Origin: Pseudoalteromonas flavipulchra NCIMB 2033 = ATCC BAA-314
Lineage (GTDB): Bacteria; Pseudomonadota; Gammaproteobacteria; Enterobacterales; Alteromonadaceae
Assembly (NCBI GenBank): GCA_000814665.1
Contig: JWIH01000025.1
Location: 744,001 to 808,000, forward strand
Length of the DNA: 64,000 bases
Reading direction: 5' to 3'
The notes under the pieces are model-generated. The model did not search any database. It saw nothing but the letters and a program-made list of their open reading frames with translations, and was not told the DNA's origin. The first letter of the stretch is position 1; each line of letters opens with the position of its first letter. Below, in pieces: positions 32,856 through 42,854 of the stretch. The position numbers and the translations under genes are program-made.

Positions 32856-35267
32856 ATGAGCTCACTCAGTAAATTAGACAAACTGATGTATTCCATAGGT
32901 GTGGTAGACAAAGTCACTGGGCCCGTGAATAAAATCATGGCTAAGATTAATCAGATGAGTGAGCAAACCGCAGCTGCGAAAGAGCAGATGACGGGTGGAT
33001 TAATGAGTGCAGCTGGCGGCGCGATGATGCTTGTCGGTTCTCTCAATCCTGCAATAGATGCACAGGCCGCGCTCGGTGAAGTCAGTTCACTCAAAGTAAG
33101 TAATGAGGCGTTAACTCAACTCAATAATACTGCCATGAATTTTGTAAGTAACTATGGCGGCAATTCAGCGGAAGTGATCCGCAGCTCTTATGATATCCAA
33201 TCTGCAATCGCAGGGCTTAATGGTAAAGAGTTGTCACAGTTTACCAACTCATCAGCTATTCTCGCGAAAGGCACAAAGTCACATGCCGCTACTACAACAG
33301 ATTATTTCGGCACTATGTATGGTATTTACCAAGATACTGCAAAAGAGGTTGGTAAGTCTGAGTGGATACAAATGCTCACAGGTCAAACTGCTGCAAGTGT
33401 GCGTATGTTCAAAACCACTGGTAGTGAAATGGCGGGGGCGTTCTCAAGTCTAGGCGCAAGCGCAAACTCGCACGGTATTGAAATGAATGAGTCAATGGCA
33501 GTGCTAGGTCAGCTGCAAGCAACAATGTCAGGGTCTGAAGCTGGTACAAAATATAAAGCATTTTTAACAGGAGTGGGGACCGCACAGCAAAAACTCGGCA
33601 TTCAGTTGACAGATTCTCAAGGCAAGTTGTTACCAATGGTACAAGTGATTGAACGTCTAAAAGGACGGTTTGGGGAGATAGATACCGTAGCTAAGACAGA
33701 TGCATTAAAGAATGCATTTGGTAGTGATGAAGCCGTTGCAATGTTACAGCTTCTTATCCCTCAAACAGAGCAATTAGAATCCAATATTAATCAACTCGCT
33801 CAAATAAAAGACATGGGAGTTGCCGTTGAAATGGCTAATTCAATGAGCAGTTCGTGGGACCGTTTTGGCGGTTCAATGAATGCTGCAATAACTAGCCTCG
33901 GACAAGCAGTCTTACCTATTATTGAACCTATCGTCGATGGACTATCTGCCATATTGAGAGGCGTTGTTTGGTTAACGCAAACGTTTCCAACCCTAACTGG
34001 GATCATTGCTGCAGGTGTTGTGGCCTTTACTGCTTATGTCGTTGTTATGGGTGCATTTCATGCGGTGATGGGGCTGTATCGTATGACCATGCTATCTAGT
34101 ATTGCGTTAACAAAAGCACATTTACTAATTACTAAGCTATGGCAAGCTGCACTGGTCGCTTTACGTATCGCAGGGTTGATTACCTTAGTTGCAAGTCTGG
34201 GGGCAGCTACAGTTGCGATGGGAGCATTAAATGCGGTAATGGTGGCAGGAAAGTTCGCTGCACTGCTATTTAGTGCGGCGCTTTGGGCTAATCCAATCAC
34301 ATGGATAGTAGCTGGAGTCGTGGCACTTATTGCAGCAATCGGTGCGCTTATCTATTACTGGGATGATTTAGTTGCTGCATTTAAAGACACAGCATGGGGG
34401 CAAGTGTTGATGAGTGTCTTTGACCGTGTCAAATCGTCATTTGATGGCTTAGCAGATAGCGTGGGTTGGATACTAGAAAAGCTAGGTCTGATTGATGATA
34501 CCGAAGCAAAATTAAAAGTCGAACATACAAGTCAACCATTACAAGAGCAGCTCTTTAAAGCAAACCCCGAGCAAATGATGATAGCGCAGCGGGAGCTTGG
34601 TCAAACAACGATTACTCATCAGATCAGCAAAGCTGAATCAACCGCTGTACTTGGGCAGCTACAAAACACAATGTCAGGCGCTAATGCGGGTAGCAGTTAC
34701 AGATCGTTTATAGAAAGTTTGCCATACGCTCAACAAAAGTTAGGTATTCAACTAAACGGTGACAAAGACACCGCACTTCCTATCGTTACCATTCTAGAGA
34801 GGCTACAAGAGAAATATGGTGAGATTGACTCGGCCAAAGAATACAGTGAGTTAACACAAGCGTTCGGTAGCGATGGAGCCTTAGTTGTAAAAACACTAAT
34901 GCCGCAAGCGGATAAGCTAAGAAATAACATTGAACAACTTGCTGTAGGTAATAATAACAAAGCTGCTCATGTAAGCATGAGTGGCGTTACTCAATTGCCT
35001 ATCTACAATTCAGATCAAAATATTACCAACTCAGCAATCAATAGCGCATTAGAAATAGAGAGACAAAAAAGCGAGCTTCAGCAACAGAATAACACCTACA
35101 AAGTGAAAACGCATAGGTCTGAGTTTTTACAAAGCTTAAGCAAGAACACAACAAACAACCAAGCAGTATCGACTGATAACTCGAAGCGCGTGATGATTGA
35201 CTCTCTCACCATAAAGTCAGACAACGTGAAGAGAGATTTTGATGAGCTAATGGAGTTAGCTGGATGA
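32856..35267 (+). CDS. Tail tape measure protein
   Basis: 803 residues. TP901-type core in the first 330 residues, several hydrophobic segments (about 375-400, 440-500) and a Gln/Asn-rich end. It sets tail length and is ejected ahead of DNA. A second, diverged copy of the core segment (AVLGQLQ-T-MSG...QQKLGIQL...ERL...GEID...AFGSD) recurs at about residues 594-690 after first appearing at about 213-320. Overlaps the next gene by four bases. Confidence 0.92.
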   Translation: MSSLSKLDKLMYSIGVVDKVTGPVNKIMAKINQMSEQTAAAKEQMTGGLMSAAGGAMMLVGSLNPAIDAQAALGEVSSLKVSNEALTQLNNTAMNFVSNYGGNSAEVIRSSYDIQSAIAGLNGKELSQFTNSSAILAKGTKSHAATTTDYFGTMYGIYQDTAKEVGKSEWIQMLTGQTAASVRMFKTTGSEMAGAFSSLGASANSHGIEMNESMAVLGQLQATMSGSEAGTKYKAFLTGVGTAQQKLGIQLTDSQGKLLPMVQVIERLKGRFGEIDTVAKTDALKNAFGSDEAVAMLQLLIPQTEQLESNINQLAQIKDMGVAVEMANSMSSSWDRFGGSMNAAITSLGQAVLPIIEPIVDGLSAILRGVVWLTQTFPTLTGIIAAGVVAFTAYVVVMGAFHAVMGLYRMTMLSSIALTKAHLLITKLWQAALVALRIAGLITLVASLGAATVAMGALNAVMVAGKFAALLFSAALWANPITWIVAGVVALIAAIGALIYYWDDLVAAFKDTAWGQVLMSVFDRVKSSFDGLADSVGWILEKLGLIDDTEAKLKVEHTSQPLQEQLFKANPEQMMIAQRELGQTTITHQISKAESTAVLGQLQNTMSGANAGSSYRSFIESLPYAQQKLGIQLNGDKDTALPIVTILERLQEKYGEIDSAKEYSELTQAFGSDGALVVKTLMPQADKLRNNIEQLAVGNNNKAAHVSMSGVTQLPIYNSDQNITNSAINSALEIERQKSELQQQNNTYKVKTHRSEFLQSLSKNTTNNQAVSTDNSKRVMIDSLTIKSDNVKRDFDELMELAG

Positions 35268-35581
35268 TACGTATAGACCTCAATATTGTTGATGGAGATA
35301 TTCAGCTAGATAGCCTATTCAACCCGTCACAAATCAATGATCGTGATGTGGTTGCACAGGATATTAAGCACCGGATTATTGAAAGTAAAAAACTCCCTTT
35401 GCTAATTGGCCTTAGGAACAAAGACCACATTGCAAAAGTGCTCACTGAAATCGAACTGATTGTTGAACAAGACGATCGCTTAGTTCCTGGCACAATAAAA
35501 ATCACACAATTGACTACAGGCCTTATCAATGTAGAGGCAGATACTCGGGATTACGGAAGGATTGAGCCTAATGGATTATAA
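35264..35581 (+). CDS. Baseplate wedge protein (DUF2590, gpW-like)
   Basis: 105 residues. Pattern VAQDIKHRIIESKKLPLLIGLRN...IELIVEQDDRLVPGTIKI is that of gp25/gpW-like baseplate wedge proteins, and it precedes the gpJ-type gene, as W precedes J in P2. Confidence 0.78.
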   Translation: MIRIDLNIVDGDIQLDSLFNPSQINDRDVVAQDIKHRIIESKKLPLLIGLRNKDHIAKVLTEIELIVEQDDRLVPGTIKITQLTTGLINVEADTRDYGRIEPNGL

Positions 35582-36710
35582 AGCGCTTTTTGAAAAGGAG
35601 ATGCGAGATGCTGGTATGTCAGTCTCCGTGGAAGATTTTTCAGCGCAGTTTGATGAGCACCTAAAAAGTGCGGGGTTTGTTGTAAATAACCAAAGTCCAT
35701 ACAGCCCATTTTTTAGATTACAAAAAGCGTTAGTTGCAGAGCCTGCCGCCCAACTGGTCAAACAGATGACTACTCATGTAATGCCAAACAGCTTTGTCAT
35801 GTTGGCTCAAGCCGAGTGGTTAGACATTCAAGGTAATGCGCGTGATATTAAAAGACTCACGGCTGTGACTGCTAGAGGGCAGCTAAAAATAAGCCGTTTA
35901 GACGCATCACAAGAACTAGAGATCCCAGCAGGGACTATTGTAGAAAGCATTCCGCTTAAAGGAAAAGTATACCACCTCGTTACAGAGAGCGATTGTGTCT
36001 TAGCAATAGGCCAATCAACTGCCTCACTGACAGCTGTCGCTGAATCTCATGGTCATGAATACAATTTAAGTGCTGGCTATTATGTTCGTATTGTTGGCGA
36101 ATATGATGGTGTAAATATCACAAATGACGACGACTGGTTGATCACAGCCGGGCAATACATAGAGAGCGATGAGAACTATCGATTGCGAATAAAAGCGGCG
36201 TTTGCACACCTGGGTAAATACCATGTGGATGACGTATACAAGAATATTATCGCAACAGCAGGTGGGATCCCCATGGAAAATATCGCCCTTGAAAAAGGCG
36301 CGCCACGAGGTCCAGGCACTGCAAATGCGTATGTTTATTTAACAGTAGGAACAATAAGCCAAGCGATTATAGACAGTATTAATAACCATATTGCTGCTGG
36401 TAATCATGGCTTGGCCGATGACATAAAAGTGTTTGCAATGCCAACTCAGTCATTTGATATGACAGTCACCTATGAGGCAAGCCGAGATATTAGCAGTGAC
36501 ATAAGTGTTTTTATCCGCTCTGTCTTTCGTGAGAACGCAGCTTACTCACCGACTAGAGTCATGCCAAACACCGAATTTAGTTTTAGTTTATTGACGGCAG
36601 AGTTACACAACACTTTTCCTGAGTTAACACGAGTATCGTTTAATCAAGCCAGCTTAAGCACAGGCTTTTGGTTGCCAAAGTTAAATGAACTGGTGGTGCA
36701 GCATGGCTAA
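35571..36710 (+). CDS. Baseplate protein J
   Basis: 379 residues of the gpJ/gp47 family: LDIQGNARDIKRLTAVTARGQLKI, the central ESDENYRLRIKAAFAHLGKYHVDDVYKNII and AYVYLTVGTISQAIIDSINNHIA are typical. ATG 35571 follows GGAAGG; an upstream TTG was not preferred. Builds the baseplate periphery where fibres attach. Confidence 0.88.
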   Translation: MDYKALFEKEMRDAGMSVSVEDFSAQFDEHLKSAGFVVNNQSPYSPFFRLQKALVAEPAAQLVKQMTTHVMPNSFVMLAQAEWLDIQGNARDIKRLTAVTARGQLKISRLDASQELEIPAGTIVESIPLKGKVYHLVTESDCVLAIGQSTASLTAVAESHGHEYNLSAGYYVRIVGEYDGVNITNDDDWLITAGQYIESDENYRLRIKAAFAHLGKYHVDDVYKNIIATAGGIPMENIALEKGAPRGPGTANAYVYLTVGTISQAIIDSINNHIAAGNHGLADDIKVFAMPTQSFDMTVTYEASRDISSDISVFIRSVFRENAAYSPTRVMPNTEFSFSLLTAELHNTFPELTRVSFNQASLSTGFWLPKLNELVVQHG

Positions 36711-37209
36711 CCTACCAAGTTGGATATATGGCGATGATGCTAAGAGGCTAGCAAAGGCCACAGAGGACTTTTGGAACGAGCTCAATTCACAACTGCTATG
36801 GTGGAATACAATTCAACACAGCACAGACGCCAGCGAAAAAATATTAGATCTGCTTGCATGGGAAAGAGGTGTTAGCCGGCTATCAGATGAACCACTGAAC
36901 ATGTACGCACAGCGAGTTCAGCTAGCTCACGTAAATGCGGTTGATGCTGGCAGCGCCGCTGGGCTTGAAAGGATTTTCAGGCGTCTTGGAATATTAGCAG
37001 AAGTCAACGAAAGGGTAAGCGGATTTGACTGGGACCAAGTGCAAGTCTCAATGCTAGAAAAGAACTTCGCAGGGAGAGAGCGAATGATACTAGAGCTGAT
37101 AGCGAGTTATGGCAAGACGTGCAGACGGTACGTGTTAAATGCAATGACAGCAATCACAACAGCAGAAGTATGTGGCTTGGTGTTGTACAACAAGGAGGTA
37201 GTTGGGTGA
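36703..37209 (+). CDS. Baseplate/tail protein I (gpI)
   Basis: 168 residues starting MANLPSWIYGDDAKRLAKATEDFW. Segment ILDLLAWERGVSRLSDEPLNMYAQRVQLAHVNAVDAGSAAGLERIFRRLGI is the gpI pattern. ATG 36703 overlaps the gpJ stop by eight bases. AAGGAGG inside its end serves the fibre gene. Confidence 0.82.
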   Translation: MANLPSWIYGDDAKRLAKATEDFWNELNSQLLWWNTIQHSTDASEKILDLLAWERGVSRLSDEPLNMYAQRVQLAHVNAVDAGSAAGLERIFRRLGILAEVNERVSGFDWDQVQVSMLEKNFAGRERMILELIASYGKTCRRYVLNAMTAITTAEVCGLVLYNKEVVG

Positions 37210-39842
37210 GCCAATTAAAAATTACAAGCGCAGGCATTGCATATAAAAATGATGTGTTTGCAGGAACAGAAACCCTCAATATAACTAAGATGGTTTTTGC
37301 TCATGTACCAGGATTAAATGCAGATTCACCGATTTTAAACGATAGTGTGCCGGCAAACATTGTACATAACCAACCTATTGATCGAGTCAGCAGCTTAGAC
37401 GGTGACGCAGTCGTGATATCAAGCGTACTAGGTTATGACGTTGGCAACTTCACTTTTAACTGGTTTGGCGCGATAGCAAAAAAAGCTAATGGCACTGAAG
37501 TGCTGATTGCGATTGTACATACAAACGAGCAAACCAAGACGCGTACAGATGGAGCTAATACCGGTGACTATAGTGTTAAGTCAATAATTTGGAGAAGCCA
37601 GCAATTAGCAGGGGGTCTGAATGTAACATTGCCTACGTTACCTTGGCAGGTTAACGACAGAGTATTCGCAACAAAAAGTGATATCGAGAGTCTAGAGCAA
37701 TATATAAAAAATGCTGGACTTGGCACTCAAATTAGCCACCAATCAGAGAACTTCTTTGACCGTACTTTTGAGTTTTGGCTTGGTGCTGGAGAATCTAAGC
37801 CATTTCCTGATTTACCAGATACCGCTTGCGATATTCTGATATTTGGCTTGACTGATGGAACTGTGTTGAGCACAAACTTTGTTGGCCGTTTTACAAAGTA
37901 TGGTTCGACGTGGAGTGCAAATGCGATTTATGGTGATGCAAACATTTATAACCATCCATCAATAGATGTTGTTGACAACATGCCTATATTTGAAAATAAG
38001 CATGGTGCTAACTCATATAAATTTGCATTTAAATGTTGGATTGCGTGTCAGGACAGAGGTAATGCTAAGCCATTCGAATTTTTTGCCAATACTTACTCGA
38101 CATATAACAAACCAAAACCAGCCGATATCAGCAATAAGCTTGATAGGTTAGAAAGATCTTTTATAGATACTAATGTTCAAGACTTAAAAATTAGAGATAA
38201 AAGAGCGTTAGTAGGCGCTATAGATAACCTCTATATCAATTATGGTACAGATTGGCAGCGGGTTTACGCTCAAGGTGACTGGAACTTTGGAGGTGATATC
38301 ACCATCACCAAAAACAACCCATGGTTAACGCTAAAAAGCAATACAGAAGGAAGTGTTACTGATGAGCAAGCAGCAGGAATATCTATCGGTGAGTCAGGCC
38401 GCACAAATGCTGCGTCTCTGCACCTGACCTATATTGGCAATGGAAGTGCTTGGATTGGTATGGGTAATTTGGGAGATGATAGCATACCAGACAACTGGGC
38501 TATGCAGATGAATCACCAACAAACTTGGGTCAGGTTCAGAAGTGAAATTCATATAGGGGATGACAAAACCAAACTATCTAAAGGTAGCAATCATTCCCTG
38601 AAGGTTGTAACACCTTATGGCTTTATGGAGGTTGGGGCACAAACCAGTAACCACTGCCACATGAAAACTAGCTTGCCTAGCTTTTTACTCAACAAATCTT
38701 TAAGAGTAGAGGGTGAAATCTACGCTGGCTCAAATTATGACAAACGAGTTTACCACGAAGGTTATAAACCCTCAGCGTCAGATATCGGTGGTGGGACATT
38801 CCCTGATACTGTCTTCAGTAAGCAAGGAGGTTCATTTAGTGGCTCGCTTGTTCCAAGCCCTAATGCAGTTGGTCTCCATGTTTATTCTGATACTAAACAA
38901 CAAAGAGTTGGCAGTGTAGGTATCTATTCTAGTAACGGAAAAGAGGATGGCGCACATGCTTATCTAGGATTAGGTGAGACGCCATGGGATGGTAACAAAG
39001 GTATTTTCGTCAGTCCAAGGGAATTTAAGTACTGTGGTCAATATGTACTTCATACTGGTAATACGAATGTCAGAGATTGGAATATAGTAACAAGCCATTC
39101 TAATTCAGTTCGCTGGTATAAAGTTGCTTCATTTTATGCCAACAACACAAATGATTCGTATCGTTGGTTTATTAATATCGCAGGAACTAGGGGCTATAGT
39201 GCGGGCTTTAACGACCAAAGCGGTGGTGCAACGATATATGTCACAAAAGCAAACGACTGGACAGCCAATAACTTAAATGTAGTTGCGTACAATCATTGTA
39301 TTTCCAATACTCTTAGTAGCCTAATACGAGAATTGAAAGTTACCAGTGAAGATGTATCAGGACAAAATACATGGTTTACCATTTGGGCAAGGTTTGATGC
39401 ATATACTGGCGCTTCAGCATTGATGTCAGGCACAGATTGTAGTTCCAATTTTATTAAACTTCACACAAATGAATCGCAAGAAGCTGAGCCTGATGGAGGT
39501 TTTAAAAAACCAGTATATGCCTCGATACATTCAGGTAACGTTGATGAATACCTAGTCGGTGTAAGGAAAAAGCCGCTGGTGAGTGGTGTTATACCCGCGC
39601 ATAGCAATGTACACCTAAAAACGAGCGAAACGTTCACCTTGCCACCAGTTGCAGAAACACCAGAAGATGCTGTGATTGTCGTATCTAAGCGCCTGTCTGA
39701 AACTCCAACACTGCAATCAGTAGATAGTAACATCTCATACATTGAAAACGGCACTGAGAAACGCATCAGCACACTAAAATTAGACGTTCAGAGGGTTTAT
39801 ACGCTAATACTGAACGATGAGCAAAACTGGGAACTACAATGA
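37206..39842 (+). CDS. Tail fibre protein (DUF3751 collar N-terminus)
   Basis: 878 residues from the GTG at 37206, which overlaps the gpI stop and has AAGGAGG seven bases upstream. The first 160 residues (SQLKITSAGIAYKNDVFAGTETLNITKMVFAHVPG...) are the tail-collar fibre domain that docks on the baseplate. The remainder has repeated receptor-type stretches (VYHEGYKPSASDIGGGTFP, YVLHTGNTN), as in variable fibre shafts and tips. It decides host receptor binding. Confidence 0.87.
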   Translation: MSQLKITSAGIAYKNDVFAGTETLNITKMVFAHVPGLNADSPILNDSVPANIVHNQPIDRVSSLDGDAVVISSVLGYDVGNFTFNWFGAIAKKANGTEVLIAIVHTNEQTKTRTDGANTGDYSVKSIIWRSQQLAGGLNVTLPTLPWQVNDRVFATKSDIESLEQYIKNAGLGTQISHQSENFFDRTFEFWLGAGESKPFPDLPDTACDILIFGLTDGTVLSTNFVGRFTKYGSTWSANAIYGDANIYNHPSIDVVDNMPIFENKHGANSYKFAFKCWIACQDRGNAKPFEFFANTYSTYNKPKPADISNKLDRLERSFIDTNVQDLKIRDKRALVGAIDNLYINYGTDWQRVYAQGDWNFGGDITITKNNPWLTLKSNTEGSVTDEQAAGISIGESGRTNAASLHLTYIGNGSAWIGMGNLGDDSIPDNWAMQMNHQQTWVRFRSEIHIGDDKTKLSKGSNHSLKVVTPYGFMEVGAQTSNHCHMKTSLPSFLLNKSLRVEGEIYAGSNYDKRVYHEGYKPSASDIGGGTFPDTVFSKQGGSFSGSLVPSPNAVGLHVYSDTKQQRVGSVGIYSSNGKEDGAHAYLGLGETPWDGNKGIFVSPREFKYCGQYVLHTGNTNVRDWNIVTSHSNSVRWYKVASFYANNTNDSYRWFINIAGTRGYSAGFNDQSGGATIYVTKANDWTANNLNVVAYNHCISNTLSSLIRELKVTSEDVSGQNTWFTIWARFDAYTGASALMSGTDCSSNFIKLHTNESQEAEPDGGFKKPVYASIHSGNVDEYLVGVRKKPLVSGVIPAHSNVHLKTSETFTLPPVAETPEDAVIVVSKRLSETPTLQSVDSNISYIENGTEKRISTLKLDVQRVYTLILNDEQNWELQ

Positions 39843-40165
39843 ATGCATCCGATATTTTTAAAAGCACAGCAATTAAACAGGTATTTAGGGGGACATACAA
39901 TGGTAATTCTCCAACTGGTGGCTATGTGCCGATACCAGAGATAAATCCAAATAAATCGGTAATTATTTTAAACACAATACCATATTACAACTCACACGTG
40001 CCTGACTCGGAAACGCAGCCATCTGCGTCTCATGGCTACGTGACCGGAAGAATTGAAAGCAGCACGAGCATATTTTTAAGAAATGATGTACGAATGCTAT
40101 TAGGCACTAGACCAGACGACATTAGGTATGTGCCCATAGACTGGGAGGTGATTGAGTATGTTTAG
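39839..40165 (+). CDS. Fibre-associated protein, unknown
   Basis: 108 residues, overlapping the fibre stop by four bases. Beta-rich (GGYVPIPEINPNKSVIILNTIPYYNSH) with no charged domain. Position suggests a fibre tip, receptor-binding subunit or fibre chaperone. No family recognised. Confidence 0.6.
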   Translation: MNASDIFKSTAIKQVFRGTYNGNSPTGGYVPIPEINPNKSVIILNTIPYYNSHVPDSETQPSASHGYVTGRIESSTSIFLRNDVRMLLGTRPDDIRYVPIDWEVIEYV

Positions 40166-40694
40166 ATATGCACAGATAAACAGTGATAATGTGGTGATAG
40201 GTATAAATGTCTATCCAGACAAATTGGACCACGAAGAGCTAATACTATCCGACACAGCGCAAATTGGACAGGTATACGACGGTGGTATATTTAAAGCACC
40301 AGCTAATCAAGAGCCTGTAAACCAAATTGAAATGGTCAAATTATTTGATATATCAATAGATAGCCCAAGAGCCAAAAAGATAGGTAACATCTGGTGGATA
40401 CCAAAAGGGGATAAGGCTGTAATAACGGCAACGGCGACAGGGCTGCCAAATGGCGGGCTCATGGTAATGGTGGAAAGAGTCGTAAATGCGATAAAGCCAA
40501 TTGAAGACCTAAGGTTCATTGCGACTATCAAAGATGGTGTGGTGACGTTGCCATTACAGTTTGATACCAGCGGTAATTATCTAATTACTGCCAAGCGCCT
40601 TAACGAGGGTTTGGCTCGCATCGAAAACGCGCCGTTTAGATTGGATTTTGAAACAATGGAGTTTGACGTTTATGTCCCAGTTGCCACAGCCTAA
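40158..40694 (+). CDS. Tail-region protein, unknown
   Basis: 178 residues, MFRYAQINSDNVVIGINVYPD..., an opening common in tail-fibre assembly or tip proteins, then a beta-rich, Ig-like second half (AVITATATGLPNGGLMVMVERV). GGGAGGTG precedes the ATG. It overlaps both neighbours. The family is not identified. Confidence 0.6.
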   Translation: MFRYAQINSDNVVIGINVYPDKLDHEELILSDTAQIGQVYDGGIFKAPANQEPVNQIEMVKLFDISIDSPRAKKIGNIWWIPKGDKAVITATATGLPNGGLMVMVERVVNAIKPIEDLRFIATIKDGVVTLPLQFDTSGNYLITAKRLNEGLARIENAPFRLDFETMEFDVYVPVATA

Positions 40695-41037
40695 GCTGGA
40701 GTTTATTGGGGGTGGTAAAGCTCGCGTGCTTGAACCAATCAAACACAAATATGGTGAGGTTGCAGCTGGGTTCGTAACGGATGGGTTTAGCATACCGAGG
40801 TGGCTATGGTGGTTTCACAATCCATTTGGAGATGGGCTGCTAGCTGCGATCGTACATGATGATGAGCTCAGAAAGCGCAACCCGAAAGCGCACCAGTATT
40901 TCAAAGAATACTTACAGCTTGGTGGTGTAAGTAAACTTAAAGCTCACATTATGTATTTTTTTGTGCTCGGGTATCAAAAAGTAAAATACCCCAATGCTTT
41001 TAAGGACCACACCTATGGACAGGGCAGCGTTAAATAG
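40672..41037 (+). CDS. DUF1353-family protein
   Basis: 121 residues. GFVTDGFSIPRWLWWFHNPFGDGLLAAIVHDDELR is the DUF1353 signature, with conserved Asp-Gly, Pro and a His-Asp-Asp pair that could bind metal. Such proteins are common in tail regions of phages; function unknown. Start overlaps the previous gene by 23 bases. Confidence 0.75.
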   Translation: MSQLPQPKLEFIGGGKARVLEPIKHKYGEVAAGFVTDGFSIPRWLWWFHNPFGDGLLAAIVHDDELRKRNPKAHQYFKEYLQLGGVSKLKAHIMYFFVLGYQKVKYPNAFKDHTYGQGSVK

Positions 41038-41677
41038 GCAGATAAAAACACTCCGTAAGCTAAGCCATTACAGTTATCAAACATCACGCACTGTGAGCAG
41101 CGCGGCAGGGGCCGCTCAACTTGCGGAAGCTGTACAAGATGAAACCAGAATTGACAGCCCTAGCAGTTGGGATGCTTTACTACTCTTTGGCTCTGGACAA
41201 ACTGAAAAATCCTTAAGGAGTCAGCTGGAGAACTTTAATCAATCATGTCCAATTGCTGATTTTATTCACACGGCAGCTTATGCAGAAAGCTTAACCACTG
41301 TCGAGCAAGATAAGTTTACAATCACAAACGGGCAAAGTTTGGAGTGGCAAACGTTAACTACAACATCATTAAAGCCTCTGAGTTTACAATGGCTCAATGA
41401 CTCCAAGGGACTCATAAATGATGAGGGCGTAAACCTCATCACATCCATTGATAGTGCGATGACAGAAACTGAAAACTTAAAGACTGAACGAAACAAAAGG
41501 CTTGCTCCTAAGGAAGAACACAAAGCATCAAAACTTAACGCTGAGTTGATACATGCTTCAAGCCGACGTTCTCTGGTGCAAGCCATAACTCAGTTTGGAA
41601 ACAACGATGAACATTGGGCTTTTGTTTTACTCGTTGGTGATTTGGAAAGCTTAACCATGATGAAAAACGCAATATGA
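41015..41677 (+). CDS. Tail-region protein, unknown
   Basis: 220 residues, mainly helical, no membrane segment and no recognised domain. Overlaps both neighbours, so it is part of the late transcript. By position it may be a baseplate or tail-tube initiator component. Confidence 0.55.
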   Translation: MDRAALNRQIKTLRKLSHYSYQTSRTVSSAAGAAQLAEAVQDETRIDSPSSWDALLLFGSGQTEKSLRSQLENFNQSCPIADFIHTAAYAESLTTVEQDKFTITNGQSLEWQTLTTTSLKPLSLQWLNDSKGLINDEGVNLITSIDSAMTETENLKTERNKRLAPKEEHKASKLNAELIHASSRRSLVQAITQFGNNDEHWAFVLLVGDLESLTMMKNAI

Positions 41678-42156
41678 TCAGTATCGATGGATGGCGTGTG
41701 CCAGGTTATGAGACCAAGGTAAGCGCGGCAGTAAAAATTAAGGGTGATGATGCATCGGGATTCGGCTCGTTTGCGTTGTCACTTGACCAAGGTATTAAGG
41801 CTGCGGTGCTTACTGTGAAAACAAAAATACCATTCGCTGAAGAACAAGAGCTAGAAGCGTTGATCAGTAAGGCAAAGGCACTCGATGAAAATGGCGCGCG
41901 TCGAACCTATACCATCAATAGCCCTATTTCAGCAGCATATAAAATCCGCCGCGCCAAATTTGATGGCGATGTAAAAGCAACTGAAGATGAAGACGTGAGG
42001 GCGTGGCTCGTGTCTTTTAACCTGCTTGAAGTAAAATCAGTATCGGAGCGCCAACAACAACAACTAGATTCAAAAGGTCAACAAACCGCTGCGGCGCAGT
42101 CAACGACAGGTCATGAAAAAATATTGGCTCAATTTAGCGAGGTTGAAGGGCCTTGA
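41674..42156 (+). CDS. Tail/baseplate protein, unknown
   Basis: 160 residues. The pattern ISIDGWRVPGYETKVSAAVKIKGDDASGFGSFALSLDQGIKAAVLTV... resembles the beta-sandwich proteins that link tube and baseplate (the gpU region), followed by a Gln-rich tail QQQQLDSKGQQTAAAQ. Assignment is by position and general look only. Confidence 0.55.
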   Translation: MISIDGWRVPGYETKVSAAVKIKGDDASGFGSFALSLDQGIKAAVLTVKTKIPFAEEQELEALISKAKALDENGARRTYTINSPISAAYKIRRAKFDGDVKATEDEDVRAWLVSFNLLEVKSVSERQQQQLDSKGQQTAAAQSTTGHEKILAQFSEVEGP

Positions 42157-42854
42157 AATTAAATGAGCAACTAACAATTGGCGGAGTGCCAGTAACAACA
42201 ATCGAAAAAAAGCTAGTGCAACTGGATATAGGTTCTACAGGCAGGGCGAGCTTTCAAGTTGTTTGTGACTTTGAGCCAGCCGGACTAGTTGAACTGCATA
42301 TAGGGTATCAATTAGACGCGCTAGAGCCTTACTTTTTAGGCGTGATTGAATCAAAGTTATATTCAAACGGCTTGTGGCACTTAACATGTAGAGAGCTAAT
42401 AGGCGCACTAAGCTTTAAAATACCTATGGCAATTAGACATGCAACGATTGAAAAGGTATTGGCAGAGCTATCACAAGGACAGCTAGAATTTGTCATACCA
42501 AATGTACAGTATTCAAAAGCCGTCGCACCGGCATTCTACCATGCAGGAACAGGCATTGAAGCGCTACGCCAAATTGGTGCTGTTTGGCAAATACCTCATT
42601 ACGTAGTTCAGCAGCGGCCAGATGGGAAAATCTACGTTGGCAGCTGGGAACACTCAAAGTGGGCCACCTCTGAGGTTAGTGAGTTCCCTGAGCATGCAAT
42701 TAAAACGATAAACAGCTTAAGCGGCGAGGTGTTAGCAATACCAAAGTTAAGACCTGGCATAAAAATCAATGGCCGATACATCACGGAAGTAACACTAAAC
42801 AATGACAGGATGCAATTAAGATGGTCAAACAGGCTATTAAACGGCTCATACTAA
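42153..42854 (+). CDS. Baseplate hub-like protein (gpD-like)
   Basis: 233 residues, apparently from a TTG at 42153 that overlaps the previous stop. GVPVTTIEKKLVQLDIGSTGRASFQVVC and the adjacent spike gene suggest the central hub below the tube. The start is unusual; ATG codons further in (42424 onward) would remove a third of the protein. Confidence 0.6.
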   Translation: MKLNEQLTIGGVPVTTIEKKLVQLDIGSTGRASFQVVCDFEPAGLVELHIGYQLDALEPYFLGVIESKLYSNGLWHLTCRELIGALSFKIPMAIRHATIEKVLAELSQGQLEFVIPNVQYSKAVAPAFYHAGTGIEALRQIGAVWQIPHYVVQQRPDGKIYVGSWEHSKWATSEVSEFPEHAIKTINSLSGEVLAIPKLRPGIKINGRYITEVTLNNDRMQLRWSNRLLNGSY

